This document shows positions 8,906-17,753 of a stretch of 64,000 nt of DNA, one piece after another. The stretch comes from Alkalihalobacterium elongatum (lineage in GTDB: Bacteria; Bacillota; Bacilli; Bacillales; Bacillaceae_F): contig NZ_WMKZ01000002.1 of assembly GCF_019024285.1 (NCBI RefSeq), positions 248,001 through 312,000 on the forward strand, given 5' to 3'. The position numbers were made by a program, and so were the translations under genes. The notes below the pieces were generated by a model, which was given only the letters and a program-made list of their open reading frames with translations, had not been told where the DNA came from and did no database searches. Each line of letters starts with the position of its first letter. Within the stretch, counting starts at the first letter, position 1.

Positions 8906-9397
8906 TCAGTTTATTATTTGAAAATTTCCATAATCAATGACGATAATTTCACCTTCATAGGATAATGCTAAATTTCCCCTTTTCAGATCTTTTGGTATTA
9001 TCCCTTCCCTAATAAAACTCTCCCTAAGCACAGTCAATTTATTTTTATACGTTCCATTATCATCTTGAATTTTTTCTGTGTTTTTTTCCATAACTAACCA
9101 ACCATATCCAAATGCTTTTACTGGACTAAGGTATTTAAGCAAATGTGGGGGAGATTGAGTATAAATATGATGTTCAGTTATATTTGAATTTATTCCATTT
9201 ATAGAAGTTGCTACTTTTAGTACAGATCCATTTTCAAGATCATAAACAATTCTATGATAACCGTGCCCAATAATTTTATATTGTAACTTTAATATCTTTT
9301 TTGCAATATTACCCCTTTGCAAAAAATTTAGGTTTTGGTAATATTTCATTTTTGATAACCATAAATTAATAGAATTTCTTATATTCTTATTAATCAT
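8906..9397 (-). CDS. Small protein-kinase-like protein, function unknown
   Basis: About 163 aa from the ATG at 9397, which has AGGAAGGA about 11 bases upstream; an ATG at 9439 gives 177 aa but has no visible ribosome binding site. The sequence looks like a very compact kinase fold: GHGYHRIVYDLENGSVLKVA resembles a glycine-rich loop followed by the ATP-binding lysine (LK), KDLKRGNLAL resembles a catalytic loop (D-x-K-x-x-N), and IVIDYGNF resembles the metal-binding DFG segment. Full kinases need about 250 residues, so the C-lobe is nearly absent. It is more AT-rich than its neighbours and stands alone with its own terminator, which suggests acquisition by transfer. Kinase activity is inference; antitoxin-like or phage-derived roles are equally possible. 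Confidence 0.6.
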   Translation of the reverse strand: MINKNIRNSINLWLSKMKYYQNLNFLQRGNIAKKILKLQYKIIGHGYHRIVYDLENGSVLKVATSINGINSNITEHHIYTQSPPHLLKYLSPVKAFGYGWLVMEKNTEKIQDDNGTYKNKLTVLRESFIREGIIPKDLKRGNLALSYEGEIIVIDYGNFQIIN

Positions 9398-9610
9398 AAT
9401 TGTATTTATCCTTCCTATATTTTTGTATAGGACATTCAAATAAACGGATTATCTTAATATTAGCTTTATACCATAGTATATGGTTAGCAACTGGTTTTGT
9501 AAGGGTTAAAGACTATAGAATGTATCAATGGATTACTGTGAATAAACGAGGTGTTCTCTCTTCTGTACTTTAGGGGTTTGTAAAACTCTTAGATGCTTAT
9601 ATCAAAAAAA

Positions 9611-9629
9611 GTGTAGAAAAACTCTACAC
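9611..9629 (-). terminator. Terminator of sco
   Basis: A 7-bp stem GTGTAGA/TCTACAC (9611-9617 with 9623-9629) and a 5-base loop have seven Ts on the minus-strand side and six on the plus side, so the element can work in both directions. It ends the ctaG-sco unit. The rest of 9398-9683 shows no gene. Confidence 0.8.
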
Positions 9630-9683
9630 GTTTTTTGATAAATAGTCTGTTAAAGGTGGGAATATTTCATTGAGAAAATTAAA

Positions 9684-10316
9684 TTATTGTTGTAAATATC
9701 GTTTTAAATCATTAATGATTGGTTCAGGGTCTGCTTTTAATCCATCGTACATTCGAATGACATTTCCTTCTTCATCAACTAGATAGAAACTTGTTCCATG
9801 CATAATATCCTCACCGTCTGGTAATGGTTGAACGAGTGTTTGAAAGGTTTTAGTTGCAATTTCTGAAATATCTTCCTCAGAGAACCCTGTTAAAAACATC
9901 CAACGTGAAAAATCAGCATCATTATTTTCACCATATTTTTTTAAGCGTTCAGGTGTGTCGTAATCAGGATCAACTGTAAATGAAACCATCTTAACATCTA
10001 AGCCCTCTTCTTCAAGAGCATATTGTAACACTCTAAAGTTTGGTGTCATCAAATTACAAACTGTTGGACAGCGTGTAAATACCATATTTGCTATCCATAA
10101 GCTTCCGTGCAAGTCTTCATGAGTGACCGTTTCTCCAGATTGATTTACAGATGTAAAAGGAATGACCGTTAAGTTAGCTGCTGTAAGATCACCAACACTA
10201 TCGTCTTTTTTGTCAGTATGGTAGATCCATCCGCATCCACTTAACAAAACAGAAAACACCAATACCGGTAGTAGTATCTTAGCTCGCTGAAAGAAATGAA
10301 TGAAATTATGTTTCAT
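9684..10316 (-). CDS. sco: SCO1/SenC-family copper chaperone lipoprotein
   Basis: Sco proteins deliver copper to, or keep reduced, the CuA site of cytochrome c oxidase, on the outer face of the membrane. The protein is 210 aa from the ATG at 10316, which has AGGAG at 9 bases; the longer frame starts at a TTG within that spacing. A lipoprotein signal ends in LLSGC with the lipid cysteine at residue 28. The thioredoxin-like fold carries the copper-binding C83-x3-C87 in TRCPTVC, and H173 in IMHGTSFYL as third ligand, so all three ligands are intact. ctaG lies 71 bases upstream on the same strand, separated by a hairpin. It corresponds to B. subtilis YpmQ/BsSco. Confidence 0.92.
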   Translation of the reverse strand: MKHNFIHFFQRAKILLPVLVFSVLLSGCGWIYHTDKKDDSVGDLTAANLTVIPFTSVNQSGETVTHEDLHGSLWIANMVFTRCPTVCNLMTPNFRVLQYALEEEGLDVKMVSFTVDPDYDTPERLKKYGENNDADFSRWMFLTGFSEEDISEIATKTFQTLVQPLPDGEDIMHGTSFYLVDEEGNVIRMYDGLKADPEPIINDLKRYLQQ

Positions 10317-10341
10317 AAGTAACAACTCCTAAATATCACTT

Positions 10342-10374
10342 CTATAAGTGGAGCATGTAATGCTCCACTTATAG
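10342..10374 (-). other. Intercistronic hairpin between ctaG and sco
   Basis: A perfect 15-bp inverted repeat (10342-10356 with 10360-10374) has a 3-base loop. No T run follows on either side, so it is more likely an mRNA-stabilising or attenuating hairpin than a full terminator. It would let ctaG and sco be expressed at different levels from one transcript. Confidence 0.7.
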
Positions 10375-10387
10375 ATAAAACTATAAA

Positions 10388-11317
10388 TTAATTTTTAATT
10401 GTGTGAGTTACTGGAATATCGCTAATTGTAGGTCCTTCAGATTGTTTCTCTTTCTTAATCCATTGCTTAAATACATACCCTAGTGTAAATCCATACGTAA
10501 TTTCTTGCATGATTTTCATTAAGATACCTGCTAGCTGTTGATCAGAACGAGGATTAATTGGTGAAAAAGGATTTTCACCACTGGTAAATAAACTATAAGG
10601 AATTTCTGCCCCTGCTGGTAAACAGAGTGCCATCATATTAGCCCACAAATTAGGATCTGTATAAACGCTATACATTGCTGTTGGTGCAAAGATAATAAGT
10701 GCACAAGCTGGTGTAATCAAAATACCATTTGCAAAAATATACCCCATTCTTCTTAAATCAGAAAGATTTGCCTTACTTGGGATTGGAGCAATCATATGCC
10801 ACCACATAAGTGATGCCGCTACAAACATGAGCATTTCATAAGCACTATGAAGTGGTATATTCTGCATTAAAAAGTCAAAGATGTTTGGTAAATGATATAC
10901 AGAAAATAGAAAGTTAAAGAATAATACCCCAATAAGCGGGTTAAAGAAAAACTTTCCTAATCGCTGAAAAATGGTTCCTTTTGCTTTATGGATAATTGCT
11001 TTAAAAACCCATTTAGGCATACCTAATATAAATAAAGGTACTGCTATAAAATAAGCAAAAACCATCTGTGCCATGTGGAAGCTAATCATCATATGCCCAG
11101 CCACATAAAAAGGACTTCCCCATCCGAAATAAAGAGCAATTAAACCGAGAATAAAATACGTTTTTTGACTGGCCGATACAGGTTCAGAACCAACGAAACG
11201 ATGGCGCCATTTACCGATCAACCGAAAATAGAGCAAACCTACGAAGAATAATATAATTATGAGCTCTGGTGTCCATAATGCACGAAAACCAAAGTTTAAA
11301 AATAATTCTTGTAACAC
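10388..11317 (-). CDS. ctaG: Cytochrome c oxidase assembly factor CtaG (caa3 type)
   Basis: This multi-pass membrane protein is needed for assembly of the caa3-type cytochrome c oxidase in Bacillus. It is 309 aa with about seven hydrophobic segments, beginning around residues 17-33 (LIIILFFVGLLYFRLIG). Histidine-bearing membrane segments such as YVAGHMMISFHMAQMVFAY and SLMWWHMIAPI, likely metal ligands, are typical of the family. The start is a GTG with AGGAGG at 8 bases. It is followed by sco, which fits joint action in CuA/CuB site assembly. This is the Bacillus-type CtaG, unrelated to proteobacterial CtaG/Cox11. Confidence 0.93.
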   Translation of the reverse strand: MLQELFLNFGFRALWTPELIIILFFVGLLYFRLIGKWRHRFVGSEPVSASQKTYFILGLIALYFGWGSPFYVAGHMMISFHMAQMVFAYFIAVPLFILGMPKWVFKAIIHKAKGTIFQRLGKFFFNPLIGVLFFNFLFSVYHLPNIFDFLMQNIPLHSAYEMLMFVAASLMWWHMIAPIPSKANLSDLRRMGYIFANGILITPACALIIFAPTAMYSVYTDPNLWANMMALCLPAGAEIPYSLFTSGENPFSPINPRSDQQLAGILMKIMQEITYGFTLGYVFKQWIKKEKQSEGPTISDIPVTHTIKN

Positions 11318-11496
11318 TTTGTCTTCCTCCTATCGAGTGCATTCCTACAATTATAGGGAATAAAATTACTGCTAGTAGTGTAAATAAAAGATATATGATA
11401 CTCTCGTTTATAACTATAGCACACTTTACTATTTTTCCTAAGCAGTAAAGTGATGGCTAATTTCTAACAATATTTTGAACGTAAAGGAGTCAAATT

Positions 11497-12315
11497 ATGA
11501 GCAATACACATTTAATTGCCCTTGACTTGGACGGCACACTGTTAAAAGACGATAAAACGATCTCTACACGCACAAAAAAAACGATTGAAAAGGCAAAAGC
11601 TGAAGGTCATATCGTCTGTATCTCAACTGGAAGACCTTATAGAGCAAGCGTACAATATTATAATGAACTGAAACTAACTACTCCCATTGTAAATTTTAAC
11701 GGTGCATTTGTTCATCATCCTTTAAATAGCTCCTTTGGCTATTACCACACCCCGCTAGACGTAAAAACAGCTAAAACAATTATTGAAACTTGTGAAGCAT
11801 TTAGAGTCAATAATATTATGGTAGAAGTTATCGATGATTATTACCTACGTTACTATGATCAAGTATTTATTGAAAATTTTACATTAGGACAAAACCCTGT
11901 TGATTATGGTAACTTACTAAAAATATTACAGGATGATCCTACGTCTGTACTTGTCCATCCAAAAGATGAACATGTTAATGATCTTCGTAATTTATTGGAC
12001 GAGGCACATGCTGAAGTTGTAGACCAGCGATCTTGGGGTGCACCATGGAATATTATTGAAATCATTCGTGCAGGAATGAATAAAGCCATTGGTCTTAAAC
12101 GAATTGCTGATTACTATGATATTCCAAAGGAACGAATTATCGCTTTTGGGGATGAAGATAATGATCTTGAAATGATTGAATTTGCTGGTACTGGTGTTGC
12201 TATGAAAAATGGGATTTCACAGTTAAAGTCCATTGCTAATGATATTACTCTTAGTAATGAAGAGGATGGTATAGCCATTTACTTGGAAGAAAAGCTTAAC
12301 CTTAAACTTACATAA
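11497..12315 (+). CDS. yitU: Cof-type HAD-superfamily phosphatase (YitU-like)
   Basis: A cytoplasmic HAD IIB phosphatase of 272 aa. Motif I is DLDGTLL (nucleophile D in ALDLDGTLL near residue 9), motif II is the threonine/serine of CISTGRP, motif III is the lysine of MNKAIGLKRI, and motif IV is FGDEDNDLEMI. Members of the family hydrolyse sugar phosphates, FMN or 5-amino-6-ribitylaminouracil phosphate; the substrate cannot be read from the sequence. AAAGGAG precedes the ATG. In B. subtilis yitT, ipi, yitU, yitV and argC lie close together, and all five have relatives in this window, which supports the name. Two small genes follow in the same direction. Confidence 0.85.
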   Translation: MSNTHLIALDLDGTLLKDDKTISTRTKKTIEKAKAEGHIVCISTGRPYRASVQYYNELKLTTPIVNFNGAFVHHPLNSSFGYYHTPLDVKTAKTIIETCEAFRVNNIMVEVIDDYYLRYYDQVFIENFTLGQNPVDYGNLLKILQDDPTSVLVHPKDEHVNDLRNLLDEAHAEVVDQRSWGAPWNIIEIIRAGMNKAIGLKRIADYYDIPKERIIAFGDEDNDLEMIEFAGTGVAMKNGISQLKSIANDITLSNEEDGIAIYLEEKLNLKLT

Positions 12316-12393
12316 GACCAATGCTCCTTGGAAAAAATATATTTGCGTAAGAGTAAAATTTCTTAAAAAATTTTTTTAAAGGAGCAAACATAC

Positions 12394-12537
12394 ATGAGTA
12401 AAAAATCACGATCCAAACGCGAATTCCAACAAGGCAAAGATGCCGTTCAACCTAAAAACGAACGCTATAATAATGTAACAACAATGGCTGAAGCTGAAAA
12501 CACAACTGGTAATTCTAAGAGGGATTGTCATGAGTAA
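12394..12537 (+). CDS. Small hydrophilic protein, 47 aa, unknown
   Basis: An ATG with AAAGGAG at about 7-8 bases opens a 47-codon frame starting MSKKSRSKREFQQGKDAVQP and ending KRDCHE. It is rich in Lys, Arg, Asn and Glu, with no hydrophobic segment, and resembles the many small basic/acid-soluble proteins of spore formers, though I do not recognise a named family. Its last 8 bases overlap the ATG of the next gene, so translational coupling is likely. The good ribosome binding site and the overlap are the main evidence that it is real. Confidence 0.65.
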   Translation: MSKKSRSKREFQQGKDAVQPKNERYNNVTTMAEAENTTGNSKRDCHE

Positions 12538-12751
12538 TCAACTGTTACAAGAAGCACGTACAGCAGTGGAATTAGCCGAACAAATGACTCAACATGCGGT
12601 TACACCTGAAGAAACGCGTGCTGCTCAGATTCAAGTAGAAAAAGCAAGAAATAATTTACTTTCGGCTTTTGCAAATTCAACGATTGCTCAAAAAGATCAA
12701 TTAGAAGAAATGCAAAATTCTCTTAATAATATTGATAATGAATATCAATAA
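12530..12751 (+). CDS. Small helical protein, DUF3813-like
   Basis: A 73-aa protein, MSNQLLQEARTAVELAEQM at the start, predicted to be nearly all helix and with heptad-like spacing. The pattern QEAR-AVE-A...A-NxLSSAFANST-AEKEQL resembles the small DUF3813 proteins of Bacillus, from memory. It starts within the end of the upstream 47-aa gene, and AGAGGGATTGTC lies just before the ATG. A strong hairpin follows 17 bases after the stop. The function is unknown; the link with the YitU phosphatase is only positional. Confidence 0.7.
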   Translation: MSNQLLQEARTAVELAEQMTQHAVTPEETRAAQIQVEKARNNLLSAFANSTIAQKDQLEEMQNSLNNIDNEYQ

Positions 12752-12768
12752 TCAATAAATTCCAATAA

Positions 12769-12816
12769 CCTCACCTAATATAAAGGTAATTCTTATTTCC
12801 TTTATATTAGGTGAGG
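12769..12816 (+). terminator. Terminator after the yitU unit
   Basis: An 18-bp perfect inverted repeat (12769-12786 with 12799-12816) and a 12-base loop are followed by TTCATTTC. The stem is long but the T run is weak. It ends the three-gene yitU unit. Nothing else is seen up to 13010. Confidence 0.75.
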
Positions 12817-13025
12817 TTCATTTCGTGAACTTTAGTATTCCTAAATTTCTATTCGCTTCAAATCATTTAGCAACTAATTGAAGATTCGTTTTATTACTCT
12901 ACCCCCCCTCTAAGTTTTATGTTACTCTATTAAATGGAGAATCGATTTTATTGTAGAAAATGAACGATTAGTAATGATCAAGATAATAAAGAATATATTA
13001 GTCTTGAATAGGGGGACTAGGGTTT

Positions 13026-13478
13026 ATGAAAATTTTTGAAGTACCAAAAGATGCAGATCAATCATTACGCATACGTATTGCTGATCTTTTAATGGGACAA
13101 ATGGAATCGCTAGGTAAAGAAGATGCCTACGAACGGCTTTTAGAAGCTATTAATCTTGCACTCCAAGATGGTTCCTCTGCACATATCTTTGTTGCAGAGC
13201 TTGAAGGTGCTATCATCGGGGCTGCATTCTTTAATATAGGAATTAGTATTACTAAGGGCGGACATTATATATGGTTAAACGATTTGTATGTTCATAAAGA
13301 ATATAGAAATCGTGGAATTGCAAAAAAACTTCTTCTTAAAATAATTTATTGGTCAGAAAATGAAGACATAAAAGGAATTGAGTTAGAAACTGGAATTAAT
13401 AATGAAGCAACAAAAGCATTATATAATTCCTTAGGGTTTTACGACATCATATCCAAACGATACGGGTTTAGATTTTAA
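13026..13478 (+). CDS. GNAT-family N-acetyltransferase
   Basis: A 150-aa cytoplasmic acetyltransferase of the GNAT fold. The acetyl-CoA-binding motif A is visible at about residues 88-108: LNDLYVHKEYRNRGIAKKLL, with the R/Q-x-x-G-x-A signature RNRGIA. The C-terminal NNEATKALYNSLGFYDI is the usual motif B/tyrosine region (Y137-like general acid). The substrate is unknown. AGGGGGACTAGGG lies before the ATG. A rho-independent terminator starts at the stop codon, so it is a single-gene unit. Confidence 0.85.
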   Translation: MKIFEVPKDADQSLRIRIADLLMGQMESLGKEDAYERLLEAINLALQDGSSAHIFVAELEGAIIGAAFFNIGISITKGGHYIWLNDLYVHKEYRNRGIAKKLLLKIIYWSENEDIKGIELETGINNEATKALYNSLGFYDIISKRYGFRF

Positions 13479-13511
13479 AACTGTTGAAGGTATATTCAAC
13501 AGTTTTATTTT
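13478..13511 (+). terminator. Terminator of the GNAT gene
   Basis: An 11-bp stem (13478-13488 with 13495-13505) with a 6-base loop is followed by TATTTTTTA. The stem begins at the last base of the stop codon. Confidence 0.85.
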
Positions 13512-13596
13512 TTACTTCTTTTTTAATTTCGTTGTTCATAGTATAGTAGCAACCTTCAGAAATCTTAGTCATGACAGCGATAAAGGAGTGTGGCCC

Positions 13597-14202
13597 GTGT
13601 CTTATTATTACTACGAAGCAGAATTTAACAATCTCCATGTGGAACTGTCCAAGCATGCACTCCATCAATTTATTAAGAAAATGATGAATGAAAACTTCTC
13701 ACTCTTTTGGCGGTATGAAGACGATACTATCTTACTTATTATCGACAACCATGAAACACTTTACGAAATACCATTTGTTCGAAATAATGATTTTCTTACG
13801 TTAGATGTTGAATTTCTAACGGTATACGATGAAATCATCGTCGAGGCCCTTGAAGTTATTATCTCTAGGTTTTATGGAAATGGTGTTGTAAAAAAGTTCA
13901 CTGGTACTGGGGGCCCCCAATACATTACGAGTTACAAGACGGGGAGTATTCAGTCTATTATCGAAATTGATGGGAGTGAAAAAATTATTATGAATAGGAA
14001 TGGTTCAATTGTAGAATACAGGGAGTATGGTCATAACCTAGAGCCTCAAACAGTTTATAATATTACAAAAATGGAAATTGACTATGAATTGATGGAGTTG
14101 CATGAGGCGATCCAAGAAAACGACGAACAAAAAATCAAAAGCCACAAAAAACGGCTACGTAAATTGCTAAACCGTAAAGAAGAAGTATCTCAACTCTTAT
14201 AA
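13597..14202 (+). CDS. Conserved hypothetical protein, unknown
   Basis: A soluble protein of 201 aa beginning MSYYYYEAEF. The GTG at 13597 has AAAGGAG at 8 bases; the GTG at 13588 is inside that site. The first 110 residues alternate beta strands and helices (LWRYEDDTILLIIDN, YEIPFVRNNDFLTLDV); a glycine segment FTGTGGPQYITSYK follows at about 105-118; the C-terminal 45 residues (MEIDYELMELHEAIQENDE onward) are a charged helix, probably a coiled coil. There is no signal peptide or membrane segment. I do not recognise the family. It stands alone between a terminator and the structured element at 14332. Confidence 0.65.
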   Translation: MSYYYYEAEFNNLHVELSKHALHQFIKKMMNENFSLFWRYEDDTILLIIDNHETLYEIPFVRNNDFLTLDVEFLTVYDEIIVEALEVIISRFYGNGVVKKFTGTGGPQYITSYKTGSIQSIIEIDGSEKIIMNRNGSIVEYREYGHNLEPQTVYNITKMEIDYELMELHEAIQENDEQKIKSHKKRLRKLLNRKEEVSQLL

Positions 14203-14331
14203 AATGAGCTACAAAATTATAAAAAGCAGTATATGATAAAGATGTAACAACTTTTGCTTTACTTCACTTCCAAGTATTTCACAAAGTTCTTACCTTATGA
14301 TCATCACCTTCCAACTGTGAACAACAAAAAG

Positions 14332-14432
14332 AGGCTGACTCTAATGATGTGTCAGATCCTCAATTTGTAGATAGCTTCTACAAATCTGTAGGCACTATCT
14401 TGCAACTGAGGGACACATATAAGAGTCAGCCT
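14332..14432 (-). other. Long nested inverted repeat (structured element, terminator for the RND gene)
   Basis: Four successive stems can fold this 101-base stretch into one rod: 14332-14342 with 14422-14432 (11 bp), 14347-14353 with 14412-14418 (7 bp), 14358-14362 with 14407-14411 (5 bp, next to the former across a 4-base bulge), 14369-14374 with 14395-14400 (6 bp), capped by 14378-14382 with 14387-14391. On the minus strand it is followed by CTCTTTTTG, so its base can terminate the RND transporter transcript. It is far larger than a normal terminator and may be a structured RNA or a miniature repeat. Confidence 0.7.
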
Positions 14433-14491
14433 TAATTTCCATTCACACCGAATATTTTATCTTTTTAAACTTCCCCTATCACTAACTAACC

Positions 14492-17400
14492 TTAACTAAC
14501 TTTTTCAAGCTTCTTCATTTTACGCTTTGCAATTACTGTGTATAATGCTGGAACTAACAATAATGTAAAGAATGTTGAAAAGAATATTCCTGAAATGATA
14601 GAGATCGCTAACGGAGTAAATAACACGTCGCCGCTTAATGCAATTGGAACTAATGCAGCAATTGCTGTTAAAGCCGTTAGTAAGATCGGACGTAACCGTG
14701 CTCTCCCCGCCTCAATGACTGCTTCTTTTAAAAGAGAGCCACTTTTAACTCGCTGTTCAATAAATTCAATTAGAACGATTGAGTTTCGAACAACGATACC
14801 TGCTAACGATACTACACCCATCATTGCCATAAAACCTAATCCTGTTTGAGTAATAAATAAGCCAATTACTGCACCAGAAATCGCTAAATATACTGTGCTC
14901 ATAACAAGAATCGGAGTTGATAAAGAGTAGAACTGTATCGCCATTACAATATAAATTAGGAAAACGACAACAATAAATAGCTTACCGACCTCAATAAAGA
15001 AATCACTTCTGGCTTCAGTTTCACCGCCAACACTTATTGTATAATCCTCACTATACGTATAGCTATCTAGATAATCGTATATTTTTGTTTCTAAGGATGC
15101 TTTCATATCCTCTCGTGGATATACCCTTAAAGTTACGGTTCTTACTCCGTTTTCATGTGGGATCCGTTGTATTTCTTCAGAGCTTTTTATCGTTAACAAT
15201 TCATCTAAATTTACGATAGTTGGTGGTCCTTGATTCGTTTCACCTACTACTGCAAGTTGTGATAAATCCACATCACCCTGCCTACCTTCACCTTGAATAA
15301 CTAACCTCATATCATAATAGTTAAAACCATCATCAAATTGGCCAACAGGTATTCCCTCCGTAACTAACCGAATTTGCTGACTAATTTCTTTCATTGAAAT
15401 TCCATAATCGTTAAGTATACTTCGGTCTGGTTCAAAGATAGTCGTTGGCAATGGTTCACCTACATCATCAACTACAGTTCGTGTTTCTTCCATAATTGCG
15501 ATTGAGTTTCTTAGATCATTTACGATATCAAGAATAGATTCTATTTCATTTCCTGAAACTTTGACAGCTATCGGTGCTCCGACTGGCGGCCCTGCTTCAA
15601 TCGTCGTTAACTTCGTCTCAACTGAAGGAAACTCCTCTTGTAAAATATCGCTCCATTTACTAATCGTTTCCTCTGCTGACTGTTTCTCTTTTTTAACACG
15701 AACGAGCAATTGTCCTGTATTTTCACCTGGACCAGTAAGTGCCGAACCAAATAACGGTGGCACACCCGAACCAGTAAAGCGAGTTACTTCGATAATGCCT
15801 TCATCTTCTCTCATGCGTTCTTCTATCGAAGTCATTAGTTCGTCGGTTTGCTCTAGCGTCATTTGAACTGGTGCAATAACGTCAACAGTCACTTCTTGAC
15901 GGTCAGCACTTGGGAAGAATACAACTGGAATAAATGGTACTAAGCCATATACAGCTGTACATAAAACAAGGCCAAGTATACCAACGCGTAATGGTTTTCG
16001 AACAATACTTCCTAGGACCTTATCGGCGTACCAATTTGCTAGCTGATCAATCGGTTTTCCTAGTAATCCATTATCGAACTTTCTTTCGGCTTTCCGCTTT
16101 CTCTGACGCCAAATTCGATAAATCGGAACAAGAGTCAATGAAATAATTGTTGAAGCAATAATCGTTGTAATTAACACACTTGGTAAGGCGCGTATAAAGT
16201 CTCCACCACTTCCTGTAATAAAAACAAGTGGTAAGAAAGTAAAAACAATTGCTAATGTAGAGGTAATAATAGAAACTCTGACTTCCCTCGTACCATTTAA
16301 AGCTCCATCTAGTGGCGAATCACCCAGTTTATATCTGCGTTCAATATTATCATTTACAACGATTGCATCATCAACTAGTATCCCTAAGGCAATGATGAAA
16401 CCGATAATGGAAATTTGATTTAGGTCTACTCCTAAATATGGCAGTGGTATTAAACCAAGTAAAATCGAGGTTGGAATTGCCAACGCAACAATCACTGCCG
16501 ATGCTAAATTCAACCCTAATAATGTAACGATGATGACGACGATAACAGCGATAATAAATGAAATGGCTAAATCAGTAAAAATTTCTGTAACAATACTGTC
16601 TTGCGTATAAAACAGATCTATACTTACGGTGCTTGGGAGATCCTTACTCAATTCAGATAATCTCTCATCAATCGTTCGATGAAGTGATGGTACATCGATC
16701 CCTTTTTCTGGAATGACCGTAAAGGAAATGGCTCTCTTACCTTCATACGTAATAATGTCGGTTGGACTGACATACTTGATTTCAACTTGACCTATGTCAT
16801 TCAATGCAACTGCTTCACCTTCATTTGAAATACCAACAACTAACTTCCCAACCTGATCAACGTCTTTTATAACTGGTAGAGTTAATTGGCTTAAGGAACC
16901 ATTTCGTTCTTCCTTTCCTAATGGAACTTGATCAAATTCTCCCTCTAAGGCTGCTAAAACACTCGGAAGTAAAATGCCAAACTCATTCATTTTCTCTTGT
17001 TCAAGTGTCAGTAACAGTTCCTGATCTGGAATCCCTTTTACGATCGTTCCTTTTATACCTGTGACCGCTTCTATAGCTCTTTGCCATTCAGTAACCATCG
17101 GCTGTAAGGCGTAAAGTTCTTCATAAGCGTCATCTGTCACCAGATGGTAGGAGGATAAAGCACCTATTGCCCGGTCATCACTGATAGTAGGTGATAAAAC
17201 CCCGTCTGGGAACGTAGTAGAAACATTTGTTATAGCCTGACTTACTTTTGATAACACTTTATCTTGATCAATTCCATCTTCTAACTCCAAAATAATAGTA
17301 GAAACACCTGCTGCTGAAATCGAACTGTGTTTACTAATTCCTTCAATTCGTTCTAACTCCTCCTCAATAGGAACAGTTATAGAACGCTCAACCGTTCCTG

Positions 17401-17560
17401 GATTCGCTCCTGGATAAATCGTTGAAATAGAAGCTACAGGTAGAGAAATCTCTGGAATTTCACGTTGCGGTAATTGAAAAAAAGTAATTAATCCGATCAG
17501 TGTCAAAAAAAACAAAAGCATCAATGTTATTTTTGACTTCTTAATTAACCAATCAAACAT
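14492..17560 (-). CDS. RND-family efflux transporter (AcrB/SwrC-like)
   Basis: A proton-driven exporter of the HAE family in the plasma membrane, 1022 aa from the ATG at 17560 (GGAGGG at 8 bases; the longer frame starts at an upstream TTG without a site). The layout is classical: TM1 near residues 10-30 (SKITLMLLFFLTLIGLI), a large extracytoplasmic loop, TM2-6 at about 330-480, a second loop, and TM8-12 from about 855. The proton-relay aspartates sit in GILVDDAIVVNDNIERR. Closest in idea is B. subtilis SwrC/YerP, which exports surfactin-like lipopeptides. No membrane-fusion protein or outer channel gene is adjacent, as for SwrC. The substrate is unknown. Confidence 0.9.
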   Translation of the reverse strand: MFDWLIKKSKITLMLLFFLTLIGLITFFQLPQREIPEISLPVASISTIYPGANPGTVERSITVPIEEELERIEGISKHSSISAAGVSTIILELEDGIDQDKVLSKVSQAITNVSTTFPDGVLSPTISDDRAIGALSSYHLVTDDAYEELYALQPMVTEWQRAIEAVTGIKGTIVKGIPDQELLLTLEQEKMNEFGILLPSVLAALEGEFDQVPLGKEERNGSLSQLTLPVIKDVDQVGKLVVGISNEGEAVALNDIGQVEIKYVSPTDIITYEGKRAISFTVIPEKGIDVPSLHRTIDERLSELSKDLPSTVSIDLFYTQDSIVTEIFTDLAISFIIAVIVVIIVTLLGLNLASAVIVALAIPTSILLGLIPLPYLGVDLNQISIIGFIIALGILVDDAIVVNDNIERRYKLGDSPLDGALNGTREVRVSIITSTLAIVFTFLPLVFITGSGGDFIRALPSVLITTIIASTIISLTLVPIYRIWRQRKRKAERKFDNGLLGKPIDQLANWYADKVLGSIVRKPLRVGILGLVLCTAVYGLVPFIPVVFFPSADRQEVTVDVIAPVQMTLEQTDELMTSIEERMREDEGIIEVTRFTGSGVPPLFGSALTGPGENTGQLLVRVKKEKQSAEETISKWSDILQEEFPSVETKLTTIEAGPPVGAPIAVKVSGNEIESILDIVNDLRNSIAIMEETRTVVDDVGEPLPTTIFEPDRSILNDYGISMKEISQQIRLVTEGIPVGQFDDGFNYYDMRLVIQGEGRQGDVDLSQLAVVGETNQGPPTIVNLDELLTIKSSEEIQRIPHENGVRTVTLRVYPREDMKASLETKIYDYLDSYTYSEDYTISVGGETEARSDFFIEVGKLFIVVVFLIYIVMAIQFYSLSTPILVMSTVYLAISGAVIGLFITQTGLGFMAMMGVVSLAGIVVRNSIVLIEFIEQRVKSGSLLKEAVIEAGRARLRPILLTALTAIAALVPIALSGDVLFTPLAISIISGIFFSTFFTLLLVPALYTVIAKRKMKKLEKVS

Positions 17561-17753
17561 AGCTCTCACCCTCCAATAACAAACCTTATACATTTGTTAT
17601 ACAGCATGAATAACTAAATTACAATATTTTATTCCTAATTAAAAAAAAAGCTCTGTTAAAGTATTAAGTAAAATTTCGGCCCGTTATTGAATATGGAATG
17701 AAATTCTTTGAGGAAAATGTATCTACTCAATCTTTTCACCCCACCTGAGCTAG

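Noticed and set aside
9440-9683. Mobile element remnants around the kinase-like gene
   Set aside because: AT-rich sequence without terminal repeats, transposase fragments or direct repeats; only the sco terminator is clear.
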